In this document: positions 1-9,997 of the stretch, one piece after another | How positions within the stretch are numbered: the first letter of the stretch is position 1 | Layout: each line of letters opens with the position of its first letter | NCBI GenBank assembly: GCA_025362325.1 | Contig: JANYGO010000158.1 | Coordinates: 1 to 64,000 of the forward strand | Reading direction: 5' to 3' | Source: Cyanobacteriota bacterium | Lineage (GTDB): Bacteria > Cyanobacteriota > Cyanobacteriia > Cyanobacteriales > Microcoleaceae | Length of the DNA: 64,000 nt | The notes under the pieces: generated by a model | What the model saw: only the letters and a program-made list of their open reading frames with translations | Database searches by the model: none | Told to the model about the DNA's origin: nothing | Translations under genes and position numbers: made by a program

Positions 1-82
1 GGGCTACTTTCCTGATTGATGTATCACCTTGTTCATAGGTTTTAACTATTTTTTCACGAAACTCGATCGAATAAGCTTTCAT
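1..82 (-). mobile_element. IS630-family transposase, N-terminal fragment (runs off window edge)
   Basis: Reverse complement of 1-82 reads ATG AAA GCT TAT TCG ATC GAG..., MKAYSIEFREKIVKTYEQGDTSIRKVA, the typical helix-turn-helix start of IS630-type transposases. Not in the ORF track because it is short and truncated. Confidence 0.8.
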
Positions 83-107
83 TTTTTATGCTGATATACT
101 GAATTTA

Positions 108-1337
108 GTGTACCACACATACATGGAATCTGCTGTAAATATTTACTTGACAAAATTGCAAACATCAGCGACAGAATTGGAAGAATTAATCGAAGCTGTA
201 GTGATACCGGAAACTTGGTTTTTTCGAGATCGCGAACCTTTTGTTTTTTTGAGCCTCTATGCGCTTTCGGAATGGTTGCCGAAAAATCCCTGCCGAACCT
301 TGCGCGTGTTGAGCCTTCCTTGTTCGACGGGGGAGGAACCTTACTCGATCGCGATCGCCCTACTCGAAGCTGGTTTAAATCCGATCAACTTCAGCATCGA
401 TGCGGCAGATATCAGCAAAGTTGCTCTCAAAAAAGCTCAGCGCGGAGTTTATGGCAGAAATTCTTTTCGGGACAAAAAGTTAGACTTTCGCGATCGCTAT
501 TTTACTGGGCTGGCGGGAGACGTTTATCAGTTAAACGACTCGGTGAGAAGAACAGTTAATTTTATTCAGGGTAACATTCTAGACAGCTATTTTTTAGTTA
601 ACCAACTTCCCTACGATGCAATTTTTTGCCGCAACGTGTTAATTTACTTTGATGGGGCAGGCAGAACTCAGACTGTGCAACTTTTAAATCGCTTGTTAAA
701 AAAAACAGGAATATTGTTTTTGGGTCACTCGGAAAGCGGGCAAAAATTGCCTGATCAATTTGTTTCGGTGCGTCATTCCCTAGCATTTGCTTACCGCAAA
801 ACCGACATTCCCGGCGAGCAAGTGCAGGTTGAAAAAAAGCAGACGAATATCAATTATTCTGCGCTGGTTCGGGAGTCGAAAGGCGCGGAAACTAGCGAGA
901 ATGTCCGCAGTTACAATTGGGAAACTGGTAAGAGTAAATCCTTAACGGACGATCGCAAATCTCTGAGGGAGGGTGATAATTCGCAGATTTTGCCAATTGG
1001 GGCGATCGCCCGAAGCGCAGACGTTGGTAAGTCTGCGAGTGCCGGTTTAGACGCAGCGCGCTGCGCAGCCGATCGCGGACAATTGCAGGAAGCCGCCAAA
1101 CTGTGCGAAACTTACCTCAGTCAAAATCGCACGAATGCTGACGCTTACGTTTTGTTAGGTCAAGTTTACCAAGCTTCGGGCGATCGCCAACAAGCCGAGC
1201 AATCTTTCCAAAAAGCAACTTACCTCAAACCAAATCACTATCAAGCACTAATTCACTTAGCTTTGCTTAAAGAAGAGCGAGGAGATAATGTCGGTGCTGC
1301 GATCGTCCGCCAGCGCATTCAGCGAATCGAAAAATAG
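108..1337 (+). CDS. CheR-type MCP methyltransferase with C-terminal TPR (WspC-like); N-terminal domain appears truncated
   Basis: ELIEAVVIPETWFFRDREPF, LSLPCSTGEEPYSIA, IFCRNVLIYFD and LGHSES motifs; TPR near C-terminus. Starts at GTG close to the IS630 end and lacks most of the usual CheR N-domain. Confidence 0.85.
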   Translation: MYHTYMESAVNIYLTKLQTSATELEELIEAVVIPETWFFRDREPFVFLSLYALSEWLPKNPCRTLRVLSLPCSTGEEPYSIAIALLEAGLNPINFSIDAADISKVALKKAQRGVYGRNSFRDKKLDFRDRYFTGLAGDVYQLNDSVRRTVNFIQGNILDSYFLVNQLPYDAIFCRNVLIYFDGAGRTQTVQLLNRLLKKTGILFLGHSESGQKLPDQFVSVRHSLAFAYRKTDIPGEQVQVEKKQTNINYSALVRESKGAETSENVRSYNWETGKSKSLTDDRKSLREGDNSQILPIGAIARSADVGKSASAGLDAARCAADRGQLQEAAKLCETYLSQNRTNADAYVLLGQVYQASGDRQQAEQSFQKATYLKPNHYQALIHLALLKEERGDNVGAAIVRQRIQRIEK

Positions 1338-1366
1338 CCGGATCGGCAATAACAGAGAACTCGATC

Positions 1367-2684
1367 ATGAACAACATTTTTAAGCATATGACTTTGCAAA
1401 GACGCATGATGGCTGCGTTTGTGTTCATGGGGGCGATCGTGCTTGTTGTCGCTTTGGTTGGTGCGATCGGCAATTTTCGGCTATCCGGGCGCCTGGAGTC
1501 GATCGCCAACAACGCTTATCCGAGCACCGTGGCTTTGTGGAAAATCAACGAAGGACAGACACAGGTGCAGTCTTCCGATCGAATGCTGCTCAACGAAGCA
1601 ATCAATGCTGAGCAAAGACGCCGAGAAATTACGAGAATAAATAATGCTTGGAATCAGATAAATCAAGGTTTTAGAGAGTATGAAAAAACTCCTCGCGACG
1701 ACAGCGAAGACAAACTATATCAATAATTTAAACCGCTGTGGCAAAGGTGGACTGAGGCTCACAAACAATTCCAAGAACTGAATACAGAATATGAAAAGTT
1801 GGGGATTGTCAACCCCCGGCAAGTCCAAATTAATTTGCTCAAACAGGGTAAAATTAAATCGCCTGAACTAGCAACTGCGGCATCAGCGGTCCAAGTCCTT
1901 AACAGAATGAACGAACAAGCTTTGAATGTGAAAGTAACTACATTTCAAGCCGCGACTGAGAGAATATTCGATAAACGAAGTTGTAGCTACAGCCAAAGAA
2001 ATCGCCGCCACCAGCGGGAAACTCGTAAAAACTATGGATGAATTTTCCCATATATCAGAGTCAACCGCCCGGGAAGCTGGCACAGGTCAAAAAGATTTAG
2101 GTCGCATGGAAAATACTATGAAACTGTTAGGACATTCGACCAGTTATATCTCGAACAAACTCGGAATAATTAGCGAAAAAGATCACAATATCAACAGCAT
2201 TGTGACGACGATTACTAAAGTTGCTGACCAAACTAATTTACTTTCCTTAAATGCGGCGATCGCAGCCGAAAAAGCTGGAGAATACGGTATGGGTTTTGCC
2301 GTCGTCGCCCGCGAAATTCGCCGCCTCGCCGACCAAACAGCCCTTGCCACTTTAGATATTGAAAATATGGTTAAGGAGATGCAGTCAGCCGTTTCTACTG
2401 GGGTGATGGAAATGAACAAGTTTACTGAGGAAGTAAATGATAGCGTTGAGGATGTAGAAAGTGTGAGTTGGCAACTGACTGAAATTATCGAGCAGGTGCA
2501 GGCTATTACTCCGCGTTTTGCCGTGGTAAATCAAAGTATGGAGACTCAATATGAGGGCGCTCAGCAAATTAGCGAGGTAATGGTTTATTTGAGTGAATCA
2601 TCGTCGCAAACGGCGGGCGCATTGCGCGAAATTAACGGTGCCATCTCTCAATTAAATGAGGCATCTCAAGGTTTACGTCAATAA
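1367..2684 (+). pseudogene. Methyl-accepting chemotaxis protein 1, disrupted
   Basis: ORFs 1367-1726, 1799-2041 and 2034-2684 form one MCP: in-frame TAA at 1724-1726, then a frame change near 1970 accompanied by loss of the TM2/HAMP region seen in the adjacent paralogue. Signalling hairpin [43 protein letters not shown] present. Confidence 0.85.
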
Positions 2685-2721
2685 ATCTCTCGGTTTAAAG
2701 TAAGCAATAAGGATGTATAAA

Positions 2722-4312
2722 ATGTTTAAAACTATTACTTTTAAAAAGCGGCTGAATGCAGCGTTTTTTTTTTAGCTGTGATTGTTTTAGCCGTAGCTTC
2801 TATCGGTTGGAGTGGCAATTCTCGGCTCGTTACACATATTGATACGCTAGCTAATAATAGCCTGCCGAGCATTAGTGGATTGTGGAAAGTTAATGAAGGA
2901 CAAACGCAAATTGAATCGTCGGAACGGGCTTTGCTGAATCTGGAAATCAGCCCAGAGGAAAGAAGAGCTGAATTGACGAAAATTCAGAAAGCTTGGGAGC
3001 AGATTAATGAGGGTTTCAAAGAGTACGAACCCGCCCCCCGGAGCGCGGAGAAAGACAAGGTGTACAAAGAATTGCAGGCCAAATGAGATATCTGGAAGAA
3101 AAATCATGAAACGTTTTTAGATTTTAATAAAAGATTTGAGAGTTTGGGAATTTTCAACCCATTTAAAAGGCAGATCGAACTGATAAGCCAAGGGAATACC
3201 AAGTCGCCGGATATCGATGCTGCTAGAAGGGCGGGCGCGTTTTACAATCAATTGAGCGATCGCGCAAAAGCGAACCGCGCCTCGTTTGAAGCAGCTACTC
3301 ACTTAATCTTGGAAGACCTCAAAATCAATGAAACGACGGCACAAGTAGCTAAACAGCAGTCTAAAAACGATATTACTCAAACCACGTTCTGGGTGATTTT
3401 GGGCATGATTCTTGGGCCGCTAACGGCGGGACTCTTTGGACTGTTTCTCACGAGCACGGTATCCCAAACTCTGGAAAATCAAATAGATATGTCTGGCATC
3501 AGAATTAGCGGTTCTACTAACCAAATTGCTGCTTCAGGCAAGGAATTAGAAGCGACGATGAACGAACAAGTTGCCTCAACTAATGAAGTAGTAGCTACGG
3601 CTCAAGAAATTGCTGCTACTGCTATGCAACTCGCGAGGACAATGGATGAAGTTTCCCAGATGTCGCAGCAAGCTGCTCAATCTGCTGGCGGCGGAAAACA
3701 AGAAATTGGTCGCATGGAATCCACGATGAATAGATTAGCAAATTCTACCAGTGCAATTTCTGGTAAATTGGGTGTTATTAGCGAAAAAGCTAATAATATT
3801 AACAGTATTATTACGACGATTACGAAGGTGGCAGATCAAACTAATTTGCTTTCGCTCAACGCGGCTATTGAAGCGGAGAAAGCGGGTGAGTATGGGTTGG
3901 GTTTTGCGGTAGTTGCTCGGGAAATTCGCCGACTGGCTGACCAAACGGCGGTGGCTAGTTTGGATATTGAAAATATGGTTAAAGAAATGCAGTCTGCTGT
4001 GGGAGTTGGGTGATGGAAATGGATAAGTTTACTAATGAAGTGCGCCGGGGGGTGGAAGATGTGCAAACTATTAGTTTGCAGTTGGAGTCGATTATTCAGC
4101 GGGTGGAAGCTTTAACTCCGCGTTTTGAAGAGGTGAATGAGGGGATGGATGCGCAGTCTCAGGGTGCTCAGCAAATTAGTGAGGCTATGGTGCAGTTGAG
4201 TGAGGCTTCTTCGCAAACTGCGTCGGCGCTGCGGGATATCAATGGGGCGATCGGGCAAGTGAACGATGCTACACTCGGTTTGCGTCACGAAATGCTAGCG
4301 TTTTTAAAGTAA
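2722..4312 (+). pseudogene. Methyl-accepting chemotaxis protein 2, disrupted
   Basis: Start ATG 2722 (MFKTITFKKRLNAAFFF*), frame lost at T10 tract 2764-2773, TGA at 3084-3086, frame change near 4008 (ORF 3144-4013 to ORF 4010-4312). Canonical MCP hairpin [38 protein letters not shown]-type sequence. Confidence 0.85.
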
Positions 4313-4424
4313 ATAGGGCCGATTCTCATCAATTCGGTTTCTTAGAACAATCACAGGTGTGGGGAGGATAAATATCAAATCGATTTTTTTTGTAAAATAG
4401 GAGCGAATATCAAGAAAATCTAGC

Positions 4425-4463
4425 ATCTAAAATCTAAAATCTAAAATCTAAAATCTAAAATCG
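4425..4463. repeat. Heptanucleotide tandem repeat (ATCTAAA)n
   Basis: Direct reading: atctaaaatctaaaatctaaaatctaaaatctaaaatc immediately 5' of the cheW start. Confidence 0.95.
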
Positions 4464-4464
4464 A

Positions 4465-5133
4465 ATGACTGATGATTGCTGGAATCGGATCGGAGTTGGG
4501 GGCGATCACACTTGTCCCCAATTAAAGACATTTATTCACTGCCGCAACTGTCCTGTCTATTCCGACGCCGGCCGCAGTTTGCTGGAACAGGAACTGCCGG
4601 CAGGGTATCTGGAAGAGTGGACTAATTTATTGCGATCGAGTCAAGGAGTAACTAACGCCGTCACGGCTGCGGGTACTGTATCTGTAGGTATTTTTAGGCT
4701 TAGCGGCGAATGGTTGGCTTTACCCGCTCAACTGTTTAAAGAAGTGACGCAGATCTCTGTTATCCACACTGTGCCACACCGCAGCAATAATATACTTATT
4801 GGTTTGGTGAATATTCGGGGCGAAATTCAGTTGTGCATTTCGCTAAAAGCACTTTTGGGATTGGAAGCGGCAGATGCCGGCCAACAAAATATTAGTCCTG
4901 TTGTTTACGAACGGATGGTAGTTGTTGAGAGAGAAGGCAGCCGCTGGGTGTTTGAGGTAGATGAAATTTATGGCATTCACCGCATTCTCCCGGAACAAAT
5001 AAGAAATGTTCCGGCTACTGTTTCTAAGGTGCCATAAACTTATACTAAAGGGATTATAAATTGGCAGGGGCAAAGTGTTTGTTATCTGGATGATGATTTG
5101 CTGTTTTATACGTTGAATAAGAAGATTGTCTGA
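4465..5133 (+). pseudogene. CheW-like protein with N-terminal Cys motif (WspD-like), in-frame TAA at 5035
   Basis: MTDDCWNRIGVGGDHTCPQLKTFIHCRNCPVYS; CheW fold VGIFRLSGEWLALPAQLFKEV, VNIRGEIQLCISL. After TAA 5035-5037 the same frame continues TYTKGIINWQGQSVCYLDDDLLFYTLNKKIV*, the expected CheW C-terminus. Confidence 0.8.
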
Positions 5134-5135
5134 CT

Positions 5136-5262
5136 GGGCGAATGGAATTCGCGTCTACACAAACTCTCACCCGCCTCCGCGGGTTGAAGAACGGGCGAAT
5201 GGAATCGGGCGAATGAAATTCGCGTCTACACAAACACTCACGCGCCTCCGCGGGTTGAAATA
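5136..5262. repeat. Dispersed repeat family A, two adjacent copies
   Basis: GGCGAATGGAATTCGCGTCTACACAAAC...CCGCCTCCGCGGGTTGAA twice; related to copies at ~14.8, 27.3 and 61.6 kb. Confidence 0.75.
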
Positions 5263-5281
5263 AATTAAGGAGTAATAAAAA

Positions 5282-5662
5282 ATGAGTAATCAAGATATGA
5301 GCAATTTCTCCATGATGGATTTATTTCGCATGGAGGCGGACACCCAAGTAGCAATATTAAATGAGAACATTTTGGTACTGGAAAATAACCCTAGTTCTCC
5401 TACTGAACTGGAATCTTTGATGCGGGCGGCTCATTCTCTCAAGGGCGCGGCGCGGATTGTGGGACTGGATGCTGCTGTGCGAGTCGCTCATGTGATGGAG
5501 GATTGCTTTGTGGCGGCGCAGGCTGGAGCGATCGCTCTAGACTCACCAGATAAGATTGATGTGATGCTGCGGGCGATCGACCTTTTGGCCCAAATCAGCC
5601 AGATCCCGGAAACCGAGATCGAAAATTGGCTCCCATCAATCGATCGCAAATTGAAAGCTTAG
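5282..5662 (+). pseudogene. Hpt domain of CheA, separated from the rest of CheA by a frameshift
   Basis: MRAAHSLKGAARIVG Hpt motif; frame ends at 5662 while ORF 5626-8307 continues the protein in another frame. Confidence 0.75.
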
Positions 5663-8307
5663 AAACTGCTATTTTAGAAATTATCAATAACGAACAATTA
5701 GATTTTGACAGCCAATCTGAAGCAGAACAAATAGAACCAGAGACAATTTTTGAGAGCGAAATTACGCCAGAACTTGCCTCGCAATCCCATCTGAAATTTA
5801 CCATAGAAACAACAGATTATCCCCAATCAAATTCTGATATTTCTCCAGAAAAATTGCCAGAATTGCCACCGATGGAAACTCCAGAAACTCGGCTGGTAAA
5901 AACCGATCTGTCGATGTTAACTTTATTTTACGCAGAAGTAGAAGCCCAATCAATCCTGTTAAACCAAACTTTACTATCGCTCAAAAATAACCCCAACGAA
6001 TACTTAGACTTGGACTCCCTTGTCAAATCCGCTCATTTAATTAAAGGTGCTGCTAGCATAGTTCAGTTTTCTGAACTTGTCAAACTTGCCCGGGCGATCG
6101 AAAATCTATTTGTGTCACTTTCCAAGCAAAAATATAGCTTAAATGTCAATCAAATTGATAGCCTGCTTGCCGGAGTAAATCTCCTGGTACATATGCAGGA
6201 CATTCCGGTGATAGAAATTGAGAACTGGCTGGCAGAACGAGATGAAGAAATAGATCGGATTGTCGCAGCGATAAGTTTGATTGCTGAAGCAGCAGCTAAA
6301 ACTCAGAACACAGCAATTGCCGCAGTTACCTCACAAAGAACTGCCGAAGAAACGAGTTCCCAAACAACGCAGAGTTCGCAACTAAAACCTCAAAATAATC
6401 CTGCCGAACCAACAGAAAATCGCGGTAAACTTTCGCCTACGGGCAATTCCCCAGTAAATAATGTAGAGCAACGACCGACTCAACTTGCGATCCTCTTCGA
6501 GGGCTTCGCTAACGGACAACCTTCAAGTTCCAATCTCAGGGAAAGCGCTCAAAAACCTAAAACTGCTGACCGCGTAGTGCGAGTTAATGCGGAAAACTTA
6601 AACCGGATTATGGGTTTGGCGGGAGAATTTTTAGTAGAAGCAAAATGGCTGCAACCGTTTGCTGATTCATTATTGAAACTGAGAACTCACCAAGGACAAT
6701 TGTATAGTTTGTTGGAAAAGTTGCAGGAATCTTTAGGCGATTCTGTGCTGGATCAGCGGTCGGAAGATTATCTCAGCAGTGCTCGAAAAAAAGCTAATGA
6801 TGGCCGCCACATTTTGTCCGACCGCCTAAATGAACTAGAACTTTTTGCCCGCCGTTCTGCCAACTTGTCTGACCGCTTGTACCGAGAAGTTATTGCTAGT
6901 AATATGAGACCGTTTGCCGACGGCGTTTCAGCTTTTCCACGAATGCTGAGAGATTTAGCCCGACAGTTGGGTAAGCAAGTAAAATTTGAAGTTGTTGGCA
7001 AATCTACTCAGGTCGATCGAGATATTTTAGAAAAATTAGAAGCACCGCTGACGCACATTTTACGTAACGCTCTTGACCACGGGCTCGAACTGCCGTCAGC
7101 GCGTTTGGCTGCGGGGAAGCCGGCTGAAGGTACAATCAGGTTGGAAGCTGCACACCGGGGCGGGATGCTGTCAATTACTGTCTCGGATGATGGTTCGGGA
7201 ATAGAACCGGAAAAACTGCGCCAAAAAATTGTGACAAAAGGCATGGTAAGTGCGGAAATGGCGGCGAATTTGACGGAACCGGAACTGATGGATTTTCTAT
7301 TTTTGCCGGGATTTTCTACTGCTAGTCAAGTGACGGAAATTTCGGGCCGCGGTGTGGGTTTGGATATTGTGCAGAGCATGGTGCAGGAGGTTGGTGGCAT
7401 TGTGCGCGCGGTATCTGTGCCGGGAAAAGGCATGAGTTTTTATTTGCAGTTGCCGCTAACTCTGTCGGTAATTCGGACGCTGTTGGTGGAAATTTCGGGG
7501 GAACCTTATGCTTTTCCGCTGACTCGGATCGATCGCATTTTGATGGTTGAGAGTGCTGAGATTGCGATCGCGGAAAACCGACAGTATTTTACTATGGACA
7601 ACCAAAACATTGGTTTGGTGACAGCTTATCAAGTGTTGGAATTACCGCCGCCGCTTCAGAAGTTGGATGTGGTGCCCGTGATCGTTGTCAGCGATCGCTC
7701 TAGCAGTTACGGTTTAGCTGTAGACAAGTTTCTGGGTGAACGCGATTTAGTTGTCAGGCCTTTAGATCCGCGTTTGGGTAAGGTAGCGGATATCAGCGCC
7801 GCTGCTTTTATGGAAGACGGTTCGCCGGTGCTGATTATCGATGTTGAAGATTTGGTGCGATCGACTGATAAACTGCTGACTGAATCTCGGTTGCAGAAAG
7901 TTACTCAAACTGCACAAACTGCTGAATCAACAAATCGCAAGCGCGTTTTGGTCGTAGATGATTCGATTACTGTTCGAGAAGTAGAGCGAAAACTTTTAGA
8001 AAATCAAGGATATGAAGTAGAAATAGCTGTTAATGGGATGGACGGTTGGAATGCTCTGCGCACGGGGCGTTTTGACTTGGTAATCAGCGATGTTGATATG
8101 CCGCGCATGACTGGAATCGAGCTGGTCAGTCAAATTAAAAATCATTCTGGTTTAAAGTCGATTCCGGTAATTATTGTTTCTTACAAAGACCGCGAGGAAG
8201 ATAGAATCAGAGGCTTGGAAGTGGGAGCGGATTATTATTTAACTAAAAGCAGTTTTCATGACGATACGCTGTTAAATGCGGTGGTTGATTTAATCGGCGA
8301 GGCTTGA
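5626..8307 (+). CDS. CheA-type histidine kinase: Hpt, HATPase, CheW-like domain, receiver (WspE-like)
   Basis: KSAHLIKGAASIVQ (second Hpt), HILRNALDHGLELPSAR, ISGRGVGLDIVQ, C-terminal REC KRVLVVDDSITVREVERKLLENQGYEV...VISDVDMPRMTG. Start codon uncertain because of the upstream frameshift. Confidence 0.9.
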   Translation: MAPINRSQIESLETAILEIINNEQLDFDSQSEAEQIEPETIFESEITPELASQSHLKFTIETTDYPQSNSDISPEKLPELPPMETPETRLVKTDLSMLTLFYAEVEAQSILLNQTLLSLKNNPNEYLDLDSLVKSAHLIKGAASIVQFSELVKLARAIENLFVSLSKQKYSLNVNQIDSLLAGVNLLVHMQDIPVIEIENWLAERDEEIDRIVAAISLIAEAAAKTQNTAIAAVTSQRTAEETSSQTTQSSQLKPQNNPAEPTENRGKLSPTGNSPVNNVEQRPTQLAILFEGFANGQPSSSNLRESAQKPKTADRVVRVNAENLNRIMGLAGEFLVEAKWLQPFADSLLKLRTHQGQLYSLLEKLQESLGDSVLDQRSEDYLSSARKKANDGRHILSDRLNELELFARRSANLSDRLYREVIASNMRPFADGVSAFPRMLRDLARQLGKQVKFEVVGKSTQVDRDILEKLEAPLTHILRNALDHGLELPSARLAAGKPAEGTIRLEAAHRGGMLSITVSDDGSGIEPEKLRQKIVTKGMVSAEMAANLTEPELMDFLFLPGFSTASQVTEISGRGVGLDIVQSMVQEVGGIVRAVSVPGKGMSFYLQLPLTLSVIRTLLVEISGEPYAFPLTRIDRILMVESAEIAIAENRQYFTMDNQNIGLVTAYQVLELPPPLQKLDVVPVIVVSDRSSSYGLAVDKFLGERDLVVRPLDPRLGKVADISAAAFMEDGSPVLIIDVEDLVRSTDKLLTESRLQKVTQTAQTAESTNRKRVLVVDDSITVREVERKLLENQGYEVEIAVNGMDGWNALRTGRFDLVISDVDMPRMTGIELVSQIKNHSGLKSIPVIIVSYKDREEDRIRGLEVGADYYLTKSSFHDDTLLNAVVDLIGEA

Positions 8308-8375
8308 AAACTAAGATAGGGTTAAGTTTTTTAATGAACAAATAAAAATTAGCTAAAAATGTGGTAGGAATATTA

Positions 8376-8511
8376 GTAGGGTGCGTCAGCCTGCGTAATT
8401 TGCTCGATAATTGAGAAGCTGTTTGCTGACGCACCCTACAATTCCGAGTAGGGTGCGTCAGCCTGCGTAATTCGATCGGTAATTGAGAAGCTGTTTGCTG
8501 ACGCACCCTAC
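8376..8511. repeat. Two tandem 72-bp-period palindromic units between cheA and cheB
   Basis: GTAGGGTGCGTCAGC...GCTGACGCACCCTAC at 8376-8439 and again 8448-8511. Confidence 0.9.
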
Positions 8512-8597
8512 AAGTTTTGTTTTCAATAAAATTCCGCCGCCTAAAAAATTGTATCAGCAGGCTCCGGCAAATACCCGCAACCGAAAATTAATCAAGT

Positions 8598-9617
8598 ATG
8601 ATCAATTTCAACATGAAAATAGCGATCGTCAACGACACGCTAATTGCTGCTGAAGCTTTGCGCCGAGTTTTGGTGACAGTACCGGAGTATGAAATTGCTT
8701 GGATAGCTGGCGACGGGGCCGAGGCTGTAGAAAAGTGCGCCCGCAATACGCCGGATTTGATTTTGATGGATTTGATCATGCCGGTGATGGATGGCGTTGA
8801 GGCGACGCGCCTGATTATGAAGCAATCTCCCTGCGCGATTCTGGTGGTGACATCCTCGGTAACAGGTAATGCCGGCAGGGTTTTTGAAGCTATGGGATAT
8901 GGAGCTTTGGATGCTATTAATACGCCGATTTTGGGGTTGATGGGCAATTCCCCAAGCGGCGGTATGGAATTGTTAAAAACTATTTCTAAAGTTGCTAGAT
9001 TGATTGGCAAAAGTAATTCGACTTCTATATTTCGCAGCGCCTCTCCCAAATGCTTGACTCCGCCGCTGCTGGCGATCGGCTCTTCGACTGGCGGGCCGCA
9101 AGCTTTGGCAACTCTGCTATCGGCTTTACCTGCCAATTTATCTGCGGCTGTGGCGATCGTCCAACACGTAGATGCTGAGTTTGCTCCTGGTTTGGCAGAA
9201 TGGCTGAGTCAAAAAAGTAAGTTGTCGGTGAGTGTGGCAGTTCGCGATCGACCTTTGGAAGTCGGTAAGGTGGTGATTGCCGCGACTAACGACCACTTAG
9301 TATTACAATCCAATTTAACCCTTAAGTATACGAAGGAACCTTTAGACTATCCTTACCGCCCGTCAGTAGACACTTTTTTTCAAAGTGTCGCCCAACACTG
9401 GCCGGGTAAAGGGGTGGCAGTGCTGTTAACCGGCATGGGCAAAGATGGCGCTAAAGGGCTCAAGGTTTTGCGATCGGCCGGCTGGCACACGATCGCCCAA
9501 GACCGCGCCAGTTCAGTAGTTTACGGGATGCCCAAAGCGGCGGCCGAGTTGAATGCGGCCGTGCAGGTTTTACCAATTGAGGCGATCGCCCCAGCCTGCA
9601 TCAAATATTTAGTGTAG
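8598..9617 (+). CDS. CheB-type protein-glutamate methylesterase with receiver domain (WspF-like)
   Basis: [19 protein letters not shown]...[59 protein letters not shown] motifs. Confidence 0.93.
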   Translation: MINFNMKIAIVNDTLIAAEALRRVLVTVPEYEIAWIAGDGAEAVEKCARNTPDLILMDLIMPVMDGVEATRLIMKQSPCAILVVTSSVTGNAGRVFEAMGYGALDAINTPILGLMGNSPSGGMELLKTISKVARLIGKSNSTSIFRSASPKCLTPPLLAIGSSTGGPQALATLLSALPANLSAAVAIVQHVDAEFAPGLAEWLSQKSKLSVSVAVRDRPLEVGKVVIAATNDHLVLQSNLTLKYTKEPLDYPYRPSVDTFFQSVAQHWPGKGVAVLLTGMGKDGAKGLKVLRSAGWHTIAQDRASSVVYGMPKAAAELNAAVQVLPIEAIAPACIKYLV

Positions 9618-9997
9618 AAATTATCAGAGATGTTTGGGCCATATAGCTTAAGCTCTTGAGCATAATGGCCGGTGACGGGTGAGACCCTCACAAAGGATCA
9701 TCTATCTATGAGGGGATGTTTTGGGAGTTTGTCGATCGTGCTTGTATGTTGCAGAAGTCCGTAGTTTCGCAGGCTTCTGCGCGGAGGGCACTCGGTAACT
9801 GTACGCAGCGCCGAAGCCCGCTGACGCAAAAACTAGCGATCGCAGCGGTTGCAATAAAAATCAAGCGTGCTAGGCTGTGTAAAGATTTTACAAAAATGAG
9901 CTTGTAGCATTTTACAAACCTGGTATTATCACCTGGTAAGGGTACTTAAATAACACCGGGTCGCTATTGACAATTACAAAAATATTAAGTAAAAGTT

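Noticed and set aside
1367-5662. Explaining all chemosensory gene interruptions as sequencing error
   Set aside because: Homopolymer indels (T10, GGG, CCC) could be errors, but the TAA/TGA codons at 1724, 3084 and 5035, the MCP1 deletion and the IS element cannot be explained that way. Long neighbouring ORFs are intact.
8243-8506. ORF 8243-8506 minus (87 aa, repeated MRQQTASQL...RRLTHPT)
   Set aside because: Lies wholly on the palindromic repeat units; the apparent protein repeat is a translation artefact.
9716-9907. ORF 9716-9907 plus as a small gene
   Set aside because: No recognisable domain and composition typical of intergenic repeat-rich DNA. Retained only as an unexplained intergenic region.
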